Source: a virus. From it: DNA of 35,777 nucleotides. Of the stretch, positions 22,067 through 27,980 are shown piece by piece. The notes beneath the pieces are model-generated. The model searched no databases. It was not told where the DNA came from and saw only the letters and a list, made by a program, of their open reading frames with translations. The translations under genes and the position numbers were made by a program. The stretch is from positions 1 to 35,777 of the IMG/VR virus record IMGVR_UViG_3300007363_000015. One strand, 5' to 3'. Position 1 is the first letter of the stretch, and each line of letters begins with the position of its first letter.

Positions 22067-22568
22067 GACGCTGTTTGGCAGCAACAAGACCAAATCTGTG
22101 TTCAATGTGTCAGATCAATCATGGTCTGATCTGTCGGCAGCTTGGGAGCAGTATCTGCGATCAGCTAACCCTGATGCCATTCGTGCTGCGCTGGCGTCTT
22201 TGGCGACAAACCCACCGGACTGGCCACCGGCGCTCGGTGAGTTCATCAAGCTCTGCAAGGAACACAACAGGCCAGAACACAAACCTGCGCTGCCACCACC
22301 GGCGAAAGAGATCACACCGGAAGGCCAGCGGATCATCGAGTCAGCAGTCAGGCAGACCAGGACGAGTGGGTTCGATTTCCTGCATTGGGCAAAGCATCCA
22401 AAGTCAGCACAGGCTGTCTTACTGCTGCACAGAGGCATCAAGCACGACACTAGGCTCAGAGACATCTGGGGTCACCACATAGCCACAGACGGACGGGACT
22501 GCACTCCGGAGGCTAGAGGTCAACTGCTGGCTATAAAGGAAATCTATAGACCTGTCGCTGTCGATTAA
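22023..22568 (+). CDS. Lambda P-like helicase loader
   Basis: The 181-residue protein starts MEKYPYFQRILFRFETLFG and has the WSDLSAAWEQYLRSANPDAIRAALASLATNPPDWPPALGEFIKLCKEH block typical of lambda P-family loaders (alternating W, LA..L and a P-P-x-x-x-EF-LC motif). It would bring the host DnaB helicase to the iterons. GGAGG lies upstream, within the end of the initiator gene. The two genes overlap by 44 bp, as expected for co-expression. Confidence 0.72.
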   Translation: MEKYPYFQRILFRFETLFGSNKTKSVFNVSDQSWSDLSAAWEQYLRSANPDAIRAALASLATNPPDWPPALGEFIKLCKEHNRPEHKPALPPPAKEITPEGQRIIESAVRQTRTSGFDFLHWAKHPKSAQAVLLLHRGIKHDTRLRDIWGHHIATDGRDCTPEARGQLLAIKEIYRPVAVD

Positions 22569-22586
22569 AAAATATTTTGCAGAAAG

Positions 22587-22615
22587 TTCACACAGGACTG
22601 CAAGGTTCATGTAAA
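22587..22615 (+). promoter_or_regulatory. Candidate promoter after the replication genes
   Basis: TTCACA (22587-22592) and TGTAAA (22610-22615) are separated by 17 bp, in the only sizeable gap of this stretch (22569-22651). It would start transcription near 22622 for the run of small accessory genes from 22652 on. The -35 matches 5 of 6 bases and the -10 matches 4 of 6. Confidence 0.5.
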
Positions 22616-22651
22616 GTTACTCCATCGACACACACAACAGGAGTAGCAAAC

Positions 22652-22867
22652 ATGAGCAACTTGTACGACAAAGCCTACGCTGAATACTGCAAGCTTCCAG
22701 AAGTGCGGATTGATCCTCTGGATATGCCAGAAGACATCAGTCACATGGTGTACCGAGCGCGACACGAGATTGATCTAATCGAGGAGGGTGAGCGCGATGA
22801 CGATATGCCATCACGCGCAGACATCAACAAGATCAAACGCTTTCTTAAAAAGTGGGCTGGCAAGTAA
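22652..22867 (+). CDS. Small accessory protein, unknown function
   Basis: From ATG 22652 (AGGAG ten bases upstream) the protein is 71 residues, acidic and helical: MSNLYDKAYAEYCKLPEVRI, then DPLDMPEDISHMVYRARHEIDLIEEGERDD. It ends in a basic helix (INKIKRFLKKWAGK). No family is recognised. It is the first gene behind a candidate promoter and is followed by a hammerhead ribozyme, so its mRNA would acquire a defined 3' end by self-cleavage. Confidence 0.6.
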   Translation: MSNLYDKAYAEYCKLPEVRIDPLDMPEDISHMVYRARHEIDLIEEGERDDDMPSRADINKIKRFLKKWAGK

Positions 22868-22883
22868 ATAATCTGGTGCGTTA

Positions 22884-22935
22884 GGTCGAAACCGGCGAGA
22901 GCCGGTCTGCCAGTGATGCTGGCACTGATGAGACC
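22884..22935 (+). ncRNA. Hammerhead ribozyme, type II
   Basis: All core elements of a hammerhead are present in the permutation open at stem II. Stem II is GGTC (22884-22887) with GACC (22932-22935), possibly extended by GTT/AAC outside a bulged A. The core GAA (22888-22890) follows. Stem III is ACCGGC (22891-22896) and GCCGGT (22901-22906) with a GAGA tetraloop. The cleavage site is after C22907 (GUC). Stem I is TGCCAG (22908-22913) and CTGGCA (22919-22924), followed by the CUGAUGA core (22925-22931). It lies in the non-coding gap; the next gene's AAGGAG begins at 22939. Confidence 0.92.
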
Positions 22936-22949
22936 AACAAGGAGCAGAA

Positions 22950-23123
22950 ATGAAGATCAAAGCATCAACCCTTGCAATCGCACTGCAAGCGATCAAATGG
23001 GCGCAGAACCAGAAGGATTGCCCGGATCATCTTAAGTTCATTGCGACCCTGGACGCGCAGGTCAACATCAAAGTGGTTCTGGATTCATTGCAGGTCGAGG
23101 TTGAGGATGAGCACGTGTGTTGA
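22950..23123 (+). CDS. Small protein downstream of the ribozyme, unknown function
   Basis: A 57-residue frame from ATG 22950, with AAGGAG six bases upstream: MKIKASTLAIALQAIKWAQN, then QKDCPDHLKFIATLDAQVNIKVVLDSL. It is mostly one amphipathic helical pattern. The last 17 bp overlap the start of the next gene. The ribozyme would leave a 5'-OH leader of 42 bases on its message. Function unknown. Confidence 0.6.
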   Translation: MKIKASTLAIALQAIKWAQNQKDCPDHLKFIATLDAQVNIKVVLDSLQVEVEDEHVC

Positions 23124-23298
23124 GTGTGGATCTTGGGATTCCAAGACGCTGGAGACCAGGAAAGACACTCGATACTGGTGGATCTGGAGAAGGAAGAAAT
23201 GTCATGACTGCGGAGCAACCTGGGCCACATACGAGGTTCCAGTGCAGTCACTGACAGCAGAAGCTTCTAACCCCGATGGAAAACTGGAGCGAAGATAA
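23107..23298 (+). CDS. Zinc-ribbon protein, NrdR/Ogr-like
   Basis: From ATG 23107 the protein is 63 residues. It has a four-Cys zinc ribbon (TCVECGSWDSKTLETRK, then WWIWRRKKCHDCGATWATYE), with C-x-x-C pairs near residues 4-7 and 32-35 and aromatic residues between. The fold and spacing resemble the N-terminal ribbon of NrdR and small phage transcription activators, with no ATP-cone domain. It may bind nucleic acid or act in transcription. Start overlaps the preceding gene and the stop shares bases with the next start (TAATG). Confidence 0.7.
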   Translation: MSTCVECGSWDSKTLETRKDTRYWWIWRRKKCHDCGATWATYEVPVQSLTAEASNPDGKLERR

Positions 23299-23546
23299 TG
23301 GAAATTGAAACCAGGATTCAAGGCATCCCTTGCATCGTCAAGCTGGTCAGCTATGAGCGAGTCAATGGATCTTTCTCTCGCAACTCTGCATCGGATCTGG
23401 ACTACTACGGATGGAGCGATGCAACTTATCAAGTGTGTGACCGCAGAGGTAGGCCAGCACCGTGGTTGGAGCGTAAAGCTACCGACAAAGACTGGATGAG
23501 CATCGACATTCAGATGGATCGCGTTAGGGAGTATCAGAATGACTAG
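23298..23546 (+). CDS. Small conserved phage protein, unknown function
   Basis: The 82-residue protein starts EIETRIQGIPCIVKLVSYER and has a beta-rich body ending with the polar SASDLDYYGWSDATYQVCDRR region and DKDWMSIDIQMDRVREY. The shape (I-G-IPC-V, then W or Y strands and a charged helix) is a familiar accessory-gene pattern in phages with no known role. It is coupled to its neighbours by overlaps at both ends. Confidence 0.6.
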   Translation: MEIETRIQGIPCIVKLVSYERVNGSFSRNSASDLDYYGWSDATYQVCDRRGRPAPWLERKATDKDWMSIDIQMDRVREYQND

Positions 23547-23814
23547 GCAACAAATAAAACAAATGATGCACGAGTCAAAAGCAATCGAATGGTTTGATTC
23601 TGAAAACATGGACTGGCTGGAGTATGTAAATGTATTTGATAGGTTTGCCAGCCTTGTTGTTGCTGCTGAACGCGTTGCAATCGAAGAGGCAGAGAAGCCG
23701 CGCCAATGGCAAGGGCTGCACTCAAGAAAGCAAGAGGTGAGAAATGACCGACAACATCAAACCATTTATCAAAGCCACTACACCAGACAACAGCGACGCG
23801 ATTGCAATGCTTGA
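23539..23814 (+). CDS. Small accessory protein, helical N-terminus
   Basis: The 91-residue frame begins with acidic helices (TRQQIKQMMHESKAIEWFDS, then ENMDWLEYVNVFDRFASLVVAAERVAIEEAE). After about residue 64 it becomes Arg/Gln/His-rich (RNDRQHQTIYQSHYTRQQRR) where it overlaps the next gene, so the tail may be tolerated rather than selected. Function unknown. Start overlaps the preceding gene by 8 bp. Confidence 0.5.
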   Translation: MTRQQIKQMMHESKAIEWFDSENMDWLEYVNVFDRFASLVVAAERVAIEEAEKPRQWQGLHSRKQEVRNDRQHQTIYQSHYTRQQRRDCNA

Positions 23815-23983
23815 GCAGTGGCTAGAGGACGCCAAGGCAGGCGAGATCGTCACGGTCGGTCTGGTCGGAAAGCGAATCGGTGGCGAGTGGCAGACAGGCA
23901 TGAGCAGCAGTCAGAACAGCCTTGAGGACGCAGCAATGCTGATCGAGTTGGGTATGCGGCGTCTTGGTTTTAAGCAGAGGTGA
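23744..23983 (+). CDS. Small accessory protein, unknown function
   Basis: The 79-residue protein has ATTPDNSDAIAMLEQWLEDA, then KAGEIVTVGLVGKRIGGEWQTGMSSSQNSLEDAAMLIELGMRRLGF. The helix-strand-strand-helix look (W-L-E-x-A-K-x-G-E-I-V-x-V-x-L-V, then a final helix with LIELGMRRL) is a common small phage fold, but I have no function for it. GAGGTGAG precedes the ATG. The gene overlaps the upstream frame by 71 bp. Confidence 0.65.
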   Translation: MTDNIKPFIKATTPDNSDAIAMLEQWLEDAKAGEIVTVGLVGKRIGGEWQTGMSSSQNSLEDAAMLIELGMRRLGFKQR

Positions 23984-24010
23984 GTTTTTTAACCGCAACA
24001 GGAGGTTGCA

Positions 24011-24241
24011 ATGAGTGATGATCTGACCTTTGGTATGAAAGCAGTTGGCCTGACCTTCAATCCGTCGAACGATCCGACGGTAGATGCGATCAAGCGCAAG
24101 TGCGCGGACTTGATTGACGAGATTCACGAACTACGAACCAATCAACCTAACAACGAGATTGCTCGTATGGCGAGTATCGCTATTACCGAGATCCAGACCG
24201 GGCAAATGTGGGCAGTGAAAGCTGCTACTTGGAAATACTAG
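24011..24241 (+). CDS. Acb2/Tad1-like candidate (DUF7681 type) cyclic-nucleotide sponge
   Basis: The 76-residue protein reads LTFGMKAVGLTFNPSNDPTV, then DAIKRKCADLIDEIHELRT, and a final helix with ARMASIAITEIQTGQMWAVKAATW. The two-helix layout and the closing I-A-I-T-E-x-Q-T-x-x-M-W-A-V-K-A-x-T pattern resemble Acb2-type proteins, which bind cyclic di- and trinucleotides and blunt CBASS or Thoeris defence. The ligand pocket cannot be checked by eye. AGGAGG lies in the loop of a small hairpin (GCAAC/GTTGC) ahead of the ATG. Other small helical proteins could share the pattern. Confidence 0.55.
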   Translation: MSDDLTFGMKAVGLTFNPSNDPTVDAIKRKCADLIDEIHELRTNQPNNEIARMASIAITEIQTGQMWAVKAATWKY

Positions 24242-24366
24242 CTCGTCGGTTGGAATGGAGAAAGCAGTACCAAGATGAGCAGAAAATGATCACCGAAGCA
24301 AAACTTAAGGAGAAGAACACATGCCAACACACATCACAAAGACATGGTTCGATGGCGATAAGGTAG
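24208..24366 (+). CDS. Possible 52-residue overlapping small gene
   Basis: A frame opening at GTG 24208 and bridging the gap between two genes encodes a helical, charged stretch: LEILARRLEWRKQYQDEQKM, then ITEAKLKEKNT. The later part runs out of frame over the next gene. It has no convincing ribosome site, so it is a candidate only. Codon content of the gap portion (24242-24320) looks coding-like because of its regular Glu/Lys/Arg helix. Confidence 0.3.
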   Translation: MGSESCYLEILARRLEWRKQYQDEQKMITEAKLKEKNTCQHTSQRHGSMAIR

Positions 24367-24671
24367 TGACGCAGGAAATCCCTGAGTCTAAGGTTTACAA
24401 GCAGGTGCCGGTGGCGTGGCTTGACGAATATGGCAATGTTTTTCCTTTGGCGGCAAAACAATATTCAGTTGTTGGTAAACATTGGGAACCCCTCTACACC
24501 ACCCCACCCGCCGCACAGCGCCAATGGATCGGGCTAACGGATGAGGAAGTACATGAGGGGTTTTGCCATGTCGAGTACGAAACCCCAAACGATTGGAACA
24601 CCGACCCGGACGATTGGTGTCAACAGTTTGCTCGCTACCTCGAGGCAAAGCTAAAGGAGAAGAACGGGTGA
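24321..24671 (+). CDS. Conserved phage protein with WxPLYTTPP motif
   Basis: The 116-residue protein shows the AWLDEYGNVFPLAAKQYSVV segment, then HWEPLYTTPPAAQRQWIGLTDEEV and DDWCQQFARYLEAKLKEKNG. The W-x-PLYT-x-PP motif is common in accessory proteins of many phages, with unknown function. It has AAGGAG about ten bases upstream. Its stop is overlapped by the GTG start of the next gene. Confidence 0.7.
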   Translation: MPTHITKTWFDGDKVVTQEIPESKVYKQVPVAWLDEYGNVFPLAAKQYSVVGKHWEPLYTTPPAAQRQWIGLTDEEVHEGFCHVEYETPNDWNTDPDDWCQQFARYLEAKLKEKNG

Positions 24672-24865
24672 CACACGATGACATCATTCGCATGGCAGCA
24701 GAGGCTGGATTCATCATCGACCAGGAGTCCAGGCAATTCCAGCCCAACTGCATCTCACACACTCATCATGTCATCGATGAGCAACTTACCCGGTTTGCAG
24801 AGCTTGTCGCTGCGTTTGTCAAGAAAGATCAGCGCACATCCATCGGTGCATTGTTGAGGGACTGA
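24668..24865 (+). CDS. Small conserved phage protein
   Basis: A GTG start at 24668 (GTGA overlap) gives 65 residues: THDDIIRMAAEAGFIIDQES, then RQFQPNCISHTHHVIDEQLTRFAELVAAFVKKDQ. The D-D-I-I-R-M-A-x-E-A-G opening and C-terminal helix are frequent in phage accessory proteins. AAAGGAGAAG lies just upstream. Function unknown. Confidence 0.65.
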   Translation: MTHDDIIRMAAEAGFIIDQESRQFQPNCISHTHHVIDEQLTRFAELVAAFVKKDQRTSIGALLRD

Positions 24866-25077
24866 TGCAGCCAGACAACGCACAGACAGACGCAAGCCTA
24901 TTCTTTCGCACGATGGACACCTGTCCAATCAACAAGAAAGTTCAGCTACTCAACAAGGCTGGAATTGCAACAACAGGATGGTGGGACGGGAAAGAAAAGT
25001 GGTATATCGGTTGGTTTCCCATTCCCAAAATCCCTGACAACCTAAAGAAGGAGATCGTCGGTGACACCAGAACTTGA
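24865..25077 (+). CDS. Small conserved phage protein
   Basis: The 70-residue protein has LFFRTMDTCPINKKVQLLNK, then AGIATTGWWDGKEKWYIGWFPIPKIPDNL. The T-C-P-x-x-K-x-VQLL-x-x-G-x-A-x-x-G-x-W core, with several Trp and Tyr residues, is common in small phage proteins of unknown role. Start and preceding stop share bases (TGATG). The next gene overlaps by 17 bp. Confidence 0.65.
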   Translation: MQPDNAQTDASLFFRTMDTCPINKKVQLLNKAGIATTGWWDGKEKWYIGWFPIPKIPDNLKKEIVGDTRT

Positions 25078-25561
25078 TCAGGTCTACAAATCAATCCCAG
25101 AGCAACGGTTGATCGCAGCGGTTGTCGCAACCGCAATGCGTGATGCTTGCATCAAACCATTCAAACCATTCGGAGAAAAGCACTTCAAACTGACATTCGA
25201 CTGCTTAACCGCTCACGATTTTCTGTGGACAGATGCGTTGGAAAGTTATCTGCACTACCTGGATATCGAGGTAAGTTACTTCCGAAAAGCACTTATCAAA
25301 GCAATGGACGATGACACGGAGAAAAAGATTGGATCATTCAACTCAGAAGACAGACGAGCATTCCGGTTCAACAAGAGGCTCTGGGATGCTCAACAACCCG
25401 GTGGACTGGTCGTCGCACTGGCTGACCCTGAATCAGATGACTGGAAATCTGTGGATCCAACTTTTGAACAAAAATTACAACGAAGCTCAAAATTTGTTGG
25501 TGGAAATGGCAGCACAAGCCAGACTCATGTCTCAGTTTCTGAAAATCCAGAAGGAGTCTGA
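25061..25561 (+). CDS. Conserved phage protein, unknown function
   Basis: The GTG start at 25061 has a good AAGGAG seven bases upstream. The 166-residue protein begins TPELDQVYKSIPEQRLIAAV and continues with VATAMRDACIKPFKPFG and TAHDFLWTDALESYLHYLDIEVSYFRKALIKAM. The W-T-D-x-L-x-x-Y-L-x-x-L-D-I block is a known environmental phage pattern. From about residue 110 the sequence becomes low in complexity where another frame (25386-25586) looks coding. The true end of this protein is therefore open. Confidence 0.6.
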   Translation: MTPELDQVYKSIPEQRLIAAVVATAMRDACIKPFKPFGEKHFKLTFDCLTAHDFLWTDALESYLHYLDIEVSYFRKALIKAMDDDTEKKIGSFNSEDRRAFRFNKRLWDAQQPGGLVVALADPESDDWKSVDPTFEQKLQRSSKFVGGNGSTSQTHVSVSENPEGV

Positions 25562-25586
25562 TCATGGCAACAATGTCTTTCGATGA
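25386..25586 (+). CDS. Candidate overlapping gene in the +1 frame
   Basis: From ATG 25386 this frame gives 66 residues: LNNPVDWSSHWLTLNQMTGN, then LWIQLLNKNYNEAQNLLVEMAAQARLMSQFLKIQKES. The second half looks like a regular amphipathic helix. It overlaps 176 bp of the preceding gene, the longest out-of-frame overlap in this operon. AGAGG lies upstream. Alternatives are a programmed shift from the preceding frame or a sequencing error. Confidence 0.4.
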   Translation: MLNNPVDWSSHWLTLNQMTGNLWIQLLNKNYNEAQNLLVEMAAQARLMSQFLKIQKESDHGNNVFR

Positions 25587-25884
25587 GCTTTATGTGCGGG
25601 TTGTCGGTTGGAGTCGGGCCAGACAGATCATCCCAAACTCAACAGCTAACGCTCAGTTTCTCAAGATGGTCAGTGAGATGGGTGAGCTTGCAGATGGGAT
25701 TGCAAAGAAGGATGTTGCTCTAACCGCTGATGCTGTGGGCGATGTTCTGGTATGCATGATCAACTTCTGTGAGCTTGCAGGGCTGGATATGCTGGATTGC
25801 CTGGAAGGTGCGTATAACGAGATCAAAGACCGGAAAGGCACTCTGATGCCTAACGGGGTGTTTATAAAGGAGACGATCGTATGA
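25564..25884 (+). CDS. MazG-like nucleotide pyrophosphohydrolase
   Basis: The 106-residue protein shows the all-alpha NTP-PPase pattern: FLKMVSEMGELADGIAKKDV with E-x-x-E (Met-Gly between), then ALTADAVGDVLVCMINFCEL, where the D-x-x-G-D motif binds metal, and LDMLDCLEGAYNEIKDRKG. It would hydrolyse a nucleoside triphosphate to monophosphate and pyrophosphate. Phage copies may keep dNTP pools clean or affect (p)ppGpp-linked stress, but the substrate is not evident. AAGGAG lies upstream. Confidence 0.82.
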   Translation: MATMSFDELYVRVVGWSRARQIIPNSTANAQFLKMVSEMGELADGIAKKDVALTADAVGDVLVCMINFCELAGLDMLDCLEGAYNEIKDRKGTLMPNGVFIKETIV

Positions 25885-26063
25885 AGCTGGCCACAGACTG
25901 TTATGTTTTGAGAGGCATCACCTGGGTTCCACACTGGCTGAAGCGTGGAAAGTTTGTCTCACCGGGTTATGGTCGGCAACACATGGTCGAGATGACAGCG
26001 CAAGAGTTGCTGGTGAAAGGCGCACAAAAGCAACCAGAACTGCTGTTTCCGTCTGCAAGATAA
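25881..26063 (+). CDS. Small protein before the attenuator, unknown function
   Basis: The 60-residue protein starts KLATDCYVLRGITWVPHWLK and has RGKFVSPGYGRQHMVEMTAQELLVKG. No family is recognised. Its start overlaps the preceding stop (ATGA). It is the last gene before the double-hairpin leader at 26068, and could be the last cistron of the early transcript. Confidence 0.55.
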   Translation: MKLATDCYVLRGITWVPHWLKRGKFVSPGYGRQHMVEMTAQELLVKGAQKQPELLFPSAR

Positions 26064-26067
26064 ATCT

Positions 26068-26113
26068 GGCACAATTGGGGCGCTCCTTCCTTGGGTGTCT
26101 CCCCGATTGTGCC
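26068..26113 (+). promoter_or_regulatory. Antiterminator-type long hairpin overlapping the terminator
   Basis: A 13-bp stem, GGCACAATTGGGG (26068-26080) with CCCCGATTGTGCC (26101-26113), with one T-G wobble and a 20-nt loop. Its 3' arm includes GTGCC (26109-26113), which is also the first part of the terminator stem that follows. Only one of the two hairpins can form at a time, the usual architecture of an attenuator or riboswitch expression platform. No ligand or protein is identified. Confidence 0.7.
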
Positions 26114-26136
26114 TCCTGCGTGGAGGCACTTTTTTT
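26109..26136 (+). terminator. Rho-independent terminator that also covers the next gene's ribosome site
   Basis: GTGCCTCC (26109-26116) pairs with GGAGGCAC (26122-26129) in an 8-bp stem with a 5-nt loop, followed by seven T residues (26130-26136). The 3' arm holds GGAGG (26122-26126), the likely Shine-Dalgarno sequence of the glycosyltransferase starting with TTG at 26135. The hairpin can thus both stop transcription and mask translation. Confidence 0.82.
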
Positions 26137-26746
26137 GATACCAAAACGACTTCATTTCGTCTGGGTTGGTGATGAGTCCAAACGTCCAGACGCAGAGATC
26201 CAGTCCTGGATCGACAAGAATCCAAGCTACACGGTCACGGTCTGGGGTAACAGCGACCTGAAAGATGGCTGGCTCCTTGCAAAACATATGCGGCACTACT
26301 GGGAGCGAGAGCTTTGCGGAGTTGCCGACTGTATGCGCTGGGAGATCCTCTACAACCACGGTGGGATCGCACTGGATGCTGACAGCCTGTGTGTCAGACC
26401 GCTCGAGGACTGGCTGTTAGAGCCGGATGTCTTTGCGTCTTGGGAGTCAGAGATCAAGCGTCCAGGGCTGATCGCAAACGGTGTGGTCGGATCAGTCCCG
26501 CGCCATCCGTTCATTGGTCAGATCATCAAAGACCTGGAAAACGACACTCCAGGCGATAGGATGGCCTGGGAGTTCTCAGGGCCAGCAAGAATCACTCAGA
26601 CAATGCACGAGCATGAGTTCAGCGATCTCACTGTTTATCCGTCTCATTACTTCCTGCCTGAACACTTTGCTGGCTCCCGCTATACGGGCAAAGGACAGGT
26701 ATTTGCAACGCAGGAATGGAAGAGTACAAGAGGTGGCTGGCAATGA
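26135..26746 (+). CDS. Glycosyltransferase, DXD sugar-binding (OCH1/capsule-like)
   Basis: With TTG 26135 as start the protein is 203 residues. It begins IPKRLHFVWVGDESKRPDA, a classic opening of the DXD sugar-transferase family, and carries CMRWEILYNHGGIALDADSL with D-A-D at residues 81-83 as the metal/nucleotide-sugar site. The end is HYFLPEHFAGS with several His and aromatic residues. Upstream in-frame ATG 26075 lies in the attenuator and is unlikely. It may modify phage components or host surface glycans. The next gene overlaps by 4 bp. Confidence 0.75.
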   Translation: MIPKRLHFVWVGDESKRPDAEIQSWIDKNPSYTVTVWGNSDLKDGWLLAKHMRHYWERELCGVADCMRWEILYNHGGIALDADSLCVRPLEDWLLEPDVFASWESEIKRPGLIANGVVGSVPRHPFIGQIIKDLENDTPGDRMAWEFSGPARITQTMHEHEFSDLTVYPSHYFLPEHFAGSRYTGKGQVFATQEWKSTRGGWQ

Positions 26747-27399
26747 GATTTTTGGTCACATCAGCGATCAACAACGACGAAAGACGTTGCTATGAGCTTC
26801 TAGGAACGCTTGAGAGCATCTGGAAGCGATTTCCACTGTCCTCCATCGTCCTGACAGAATCGTCGCGCTATAGGCCCGATAAAGCCTTCCTAGAGGCTAT
26901 CCCGCGCAGGGTGCATCTGGTTCCGTTCTGGGATTGTGATTTCATCCATGAGGCGCATGACAGTGGATTGCCTCGCGGGTTCATCCAGAACTCAATTGAG
27001 ATGCAGGTGATGATCCGGTCACTGGATTGGCTAACCGAGGCTAACAACTACAAAGTGAGTGGTCGCTATCAGTTGACGGATGACTTCAGTCCGGACTCGC
27101 ACGATCCAGAAAAACTGGTGTTCAAGCGCAGGATTCCGACAGGGTTCAGTCTGGAGGAATGCGGCACGACTCATATGTTCATGACTCGGTGTTACGGAAT
27201 ACCAAGCACACAGATTCCTACGCTAGAACTGGCGCTGAAACGCTCACTGGCATTCCATTGGAGTCAGTGGAAGGACAAAAAAGTCTTTGACATTGAGCAT
27301 GGATTGTTCAAATTCCTGCCGGAGACAAGTGTGCAAGAAGTTGATAAGATGGGTGTTATTGGGCGTATTGGGCACTTAGAACACATCGTCGAGGACTGA
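26743..27399 (+). CDS. Second glycosyltransferase-like protein
   Basis: From ATG 26743 the protein is 218 residues. It starts RFLVTSAINNDERRCYELLG with a GT-A-like first strand and helix. It shows FPLSSIVLTESSRYRPD, then FQ-type helix QNSIEMQVMIRSLDWLTEANNY, and KVSGRYQLTDDFSPDS, where the D-D pair may serve as metal ligand. The IxKxSGRYxxxDDF pattern is familiar in phage and bacterial sugar transferases. Together with the preceding gene it forms a two-enzyme glycosylation unit. Start overlaps the previous stop (ATGA). Confidence 0.6.
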   Translation: MRFLVTSAINNDERRCYELLGTLESIWKRFPLSSIVLTESSRYRPDKAFLEAIPRRVHLVPFWDCDFIHEAHDSGLPRGFIQNSIEMQVMIRSLDWLTEANNYKVSGRYQLTDDFSPDSHDPEKLVFKRRIPTGFSLEECGTTHMFMTRCYGIPSTQIPTLELALKRSLAFHWSQWKDKKVFDIEHGLFKFLPETSVQEVDKMGVIGRIGHLEHIVED

Positions 27400-27400
27400 A

Positions 27401-27559
27401 ATGCCGATCACCAGCAAGCAGCAGCAGCGGTTGATGTACGCAGCAGCCGGGTCAAAGAAGGTTGCTAAGTCAACCGGAGTCCCGCAGAAGGTTGCAAAAG
27501 AGATGATCGAGGCAACCCCTAAGTCTGCGTACAAAAAGATGCCAAAGAGGGCAAAATGA
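27401..27559 (+). CDS. Small Lys-rich phage protein (SKxQQRLM type, DUF3008-like)
   Basis: A 52-residue frame from ATG 27401: MPITSKQQQRLMYAAAGSKK, then VAKSTGVPQKVAKEMIEATPK. The S-K-x-Q-Q-R-L-M-x-A-A opening and A-K-E-x-I-E-A-T-P are recurrent in tiny phage proteins encoded before terminase genes. It is strongly basic. Function unknown. Its stop overlaps the next start (ATGA). Confidence 0.75.
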   Translation: MPITSKQQQRLMYAAAGSKKVAKSTGVPQKVAKEMIEATPKSAYKKMPKRAK

Positions 27560-27903
27560 ACGGTTGTCCAGTCTCAACGCAGGATCAGAAGGTCAATGAT
27601 CGGAACAAGGCTGAGGCTGAATCCAAAGCTGGATATACCGAGGCAGAAGACGATGAGATGAGTTGTGGGAACTGTGCGCGGTTCCTGCAAACCCCGGAGA
27701 TGATCGAGTGCATGGTTTCTGGTCTGCCAGAGGAAATGCAGGAGATCGTTGACGAGGACGACATCGGTTATTGCGCTCGATGGGACTTCCGGTGTTCAGA
27801 GGATTACGTCTGCGACCGTTGGCTGTCTGGTGGGCCTGTTAAGGGCATGACTGAGAAGCACAAGATCATGCTTAAGATGGCTAAGATGATGGAGGAAGAT
27901 TAA
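27556..27903 (+). CDS. Cys-rich small phage protein
   Basis: The 115-residue protein has an acidic N-terminus and then a Cys pattern: MSCGNCARFLQTPEMIECM, later DDIGYCARWDFRCSEDYVCDRW. Six to seven Cys residues could bind a metal or an iron-sulfur cluster; the pattern recalls HiPIP-like or small metal-binding modules. Function is unknown. Start and stop overlap the neighbours (ATGA, TAATG). Confidence 0.65.
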   Translation: MNGCPVSTQDQKVNDRNKAEAESKAGYTEAEDDEMSCGNCARFLQTPEMIECMVSGLPEEMQEIVDEDDIGYCARWDFRCSEDYVCDRWLSGGPVKGMTEKHKIMLKMAKMMEED

Positions 27904-27980
27904 TGGGTACGACCAATCAACCGAAGTACAAAAAGCCCAAGCCTGCCAAGAACAACGCTCCAAAGTACCCGAAGAAATGA
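27903..27980 (+). CDS. Very short Lys/Pro-rich peptide
   Basis: A 25-residue frame, MGTTNQPKYKKPKPAKNNAP followed by KYPKK. Its start overlaps the preceding stop (TAATG) and its stop the next start (ATGA), which makes translation as a coupled unit plausible. It is one of a run of tiny basic proteins here. Function unknown. Confidence 0.45.
   Translation: MGTTNQPKYKKPKPAKNNAPKYPKK

Noticed and set aside
21973-22482. Alternative plus-strand frame across the P-like gene
   Set aside because: Its product is Arg/Ser/His-rich and lacks structure, whereas the overlapping 22023 frame has conserved loader motifs and a ribosome site.
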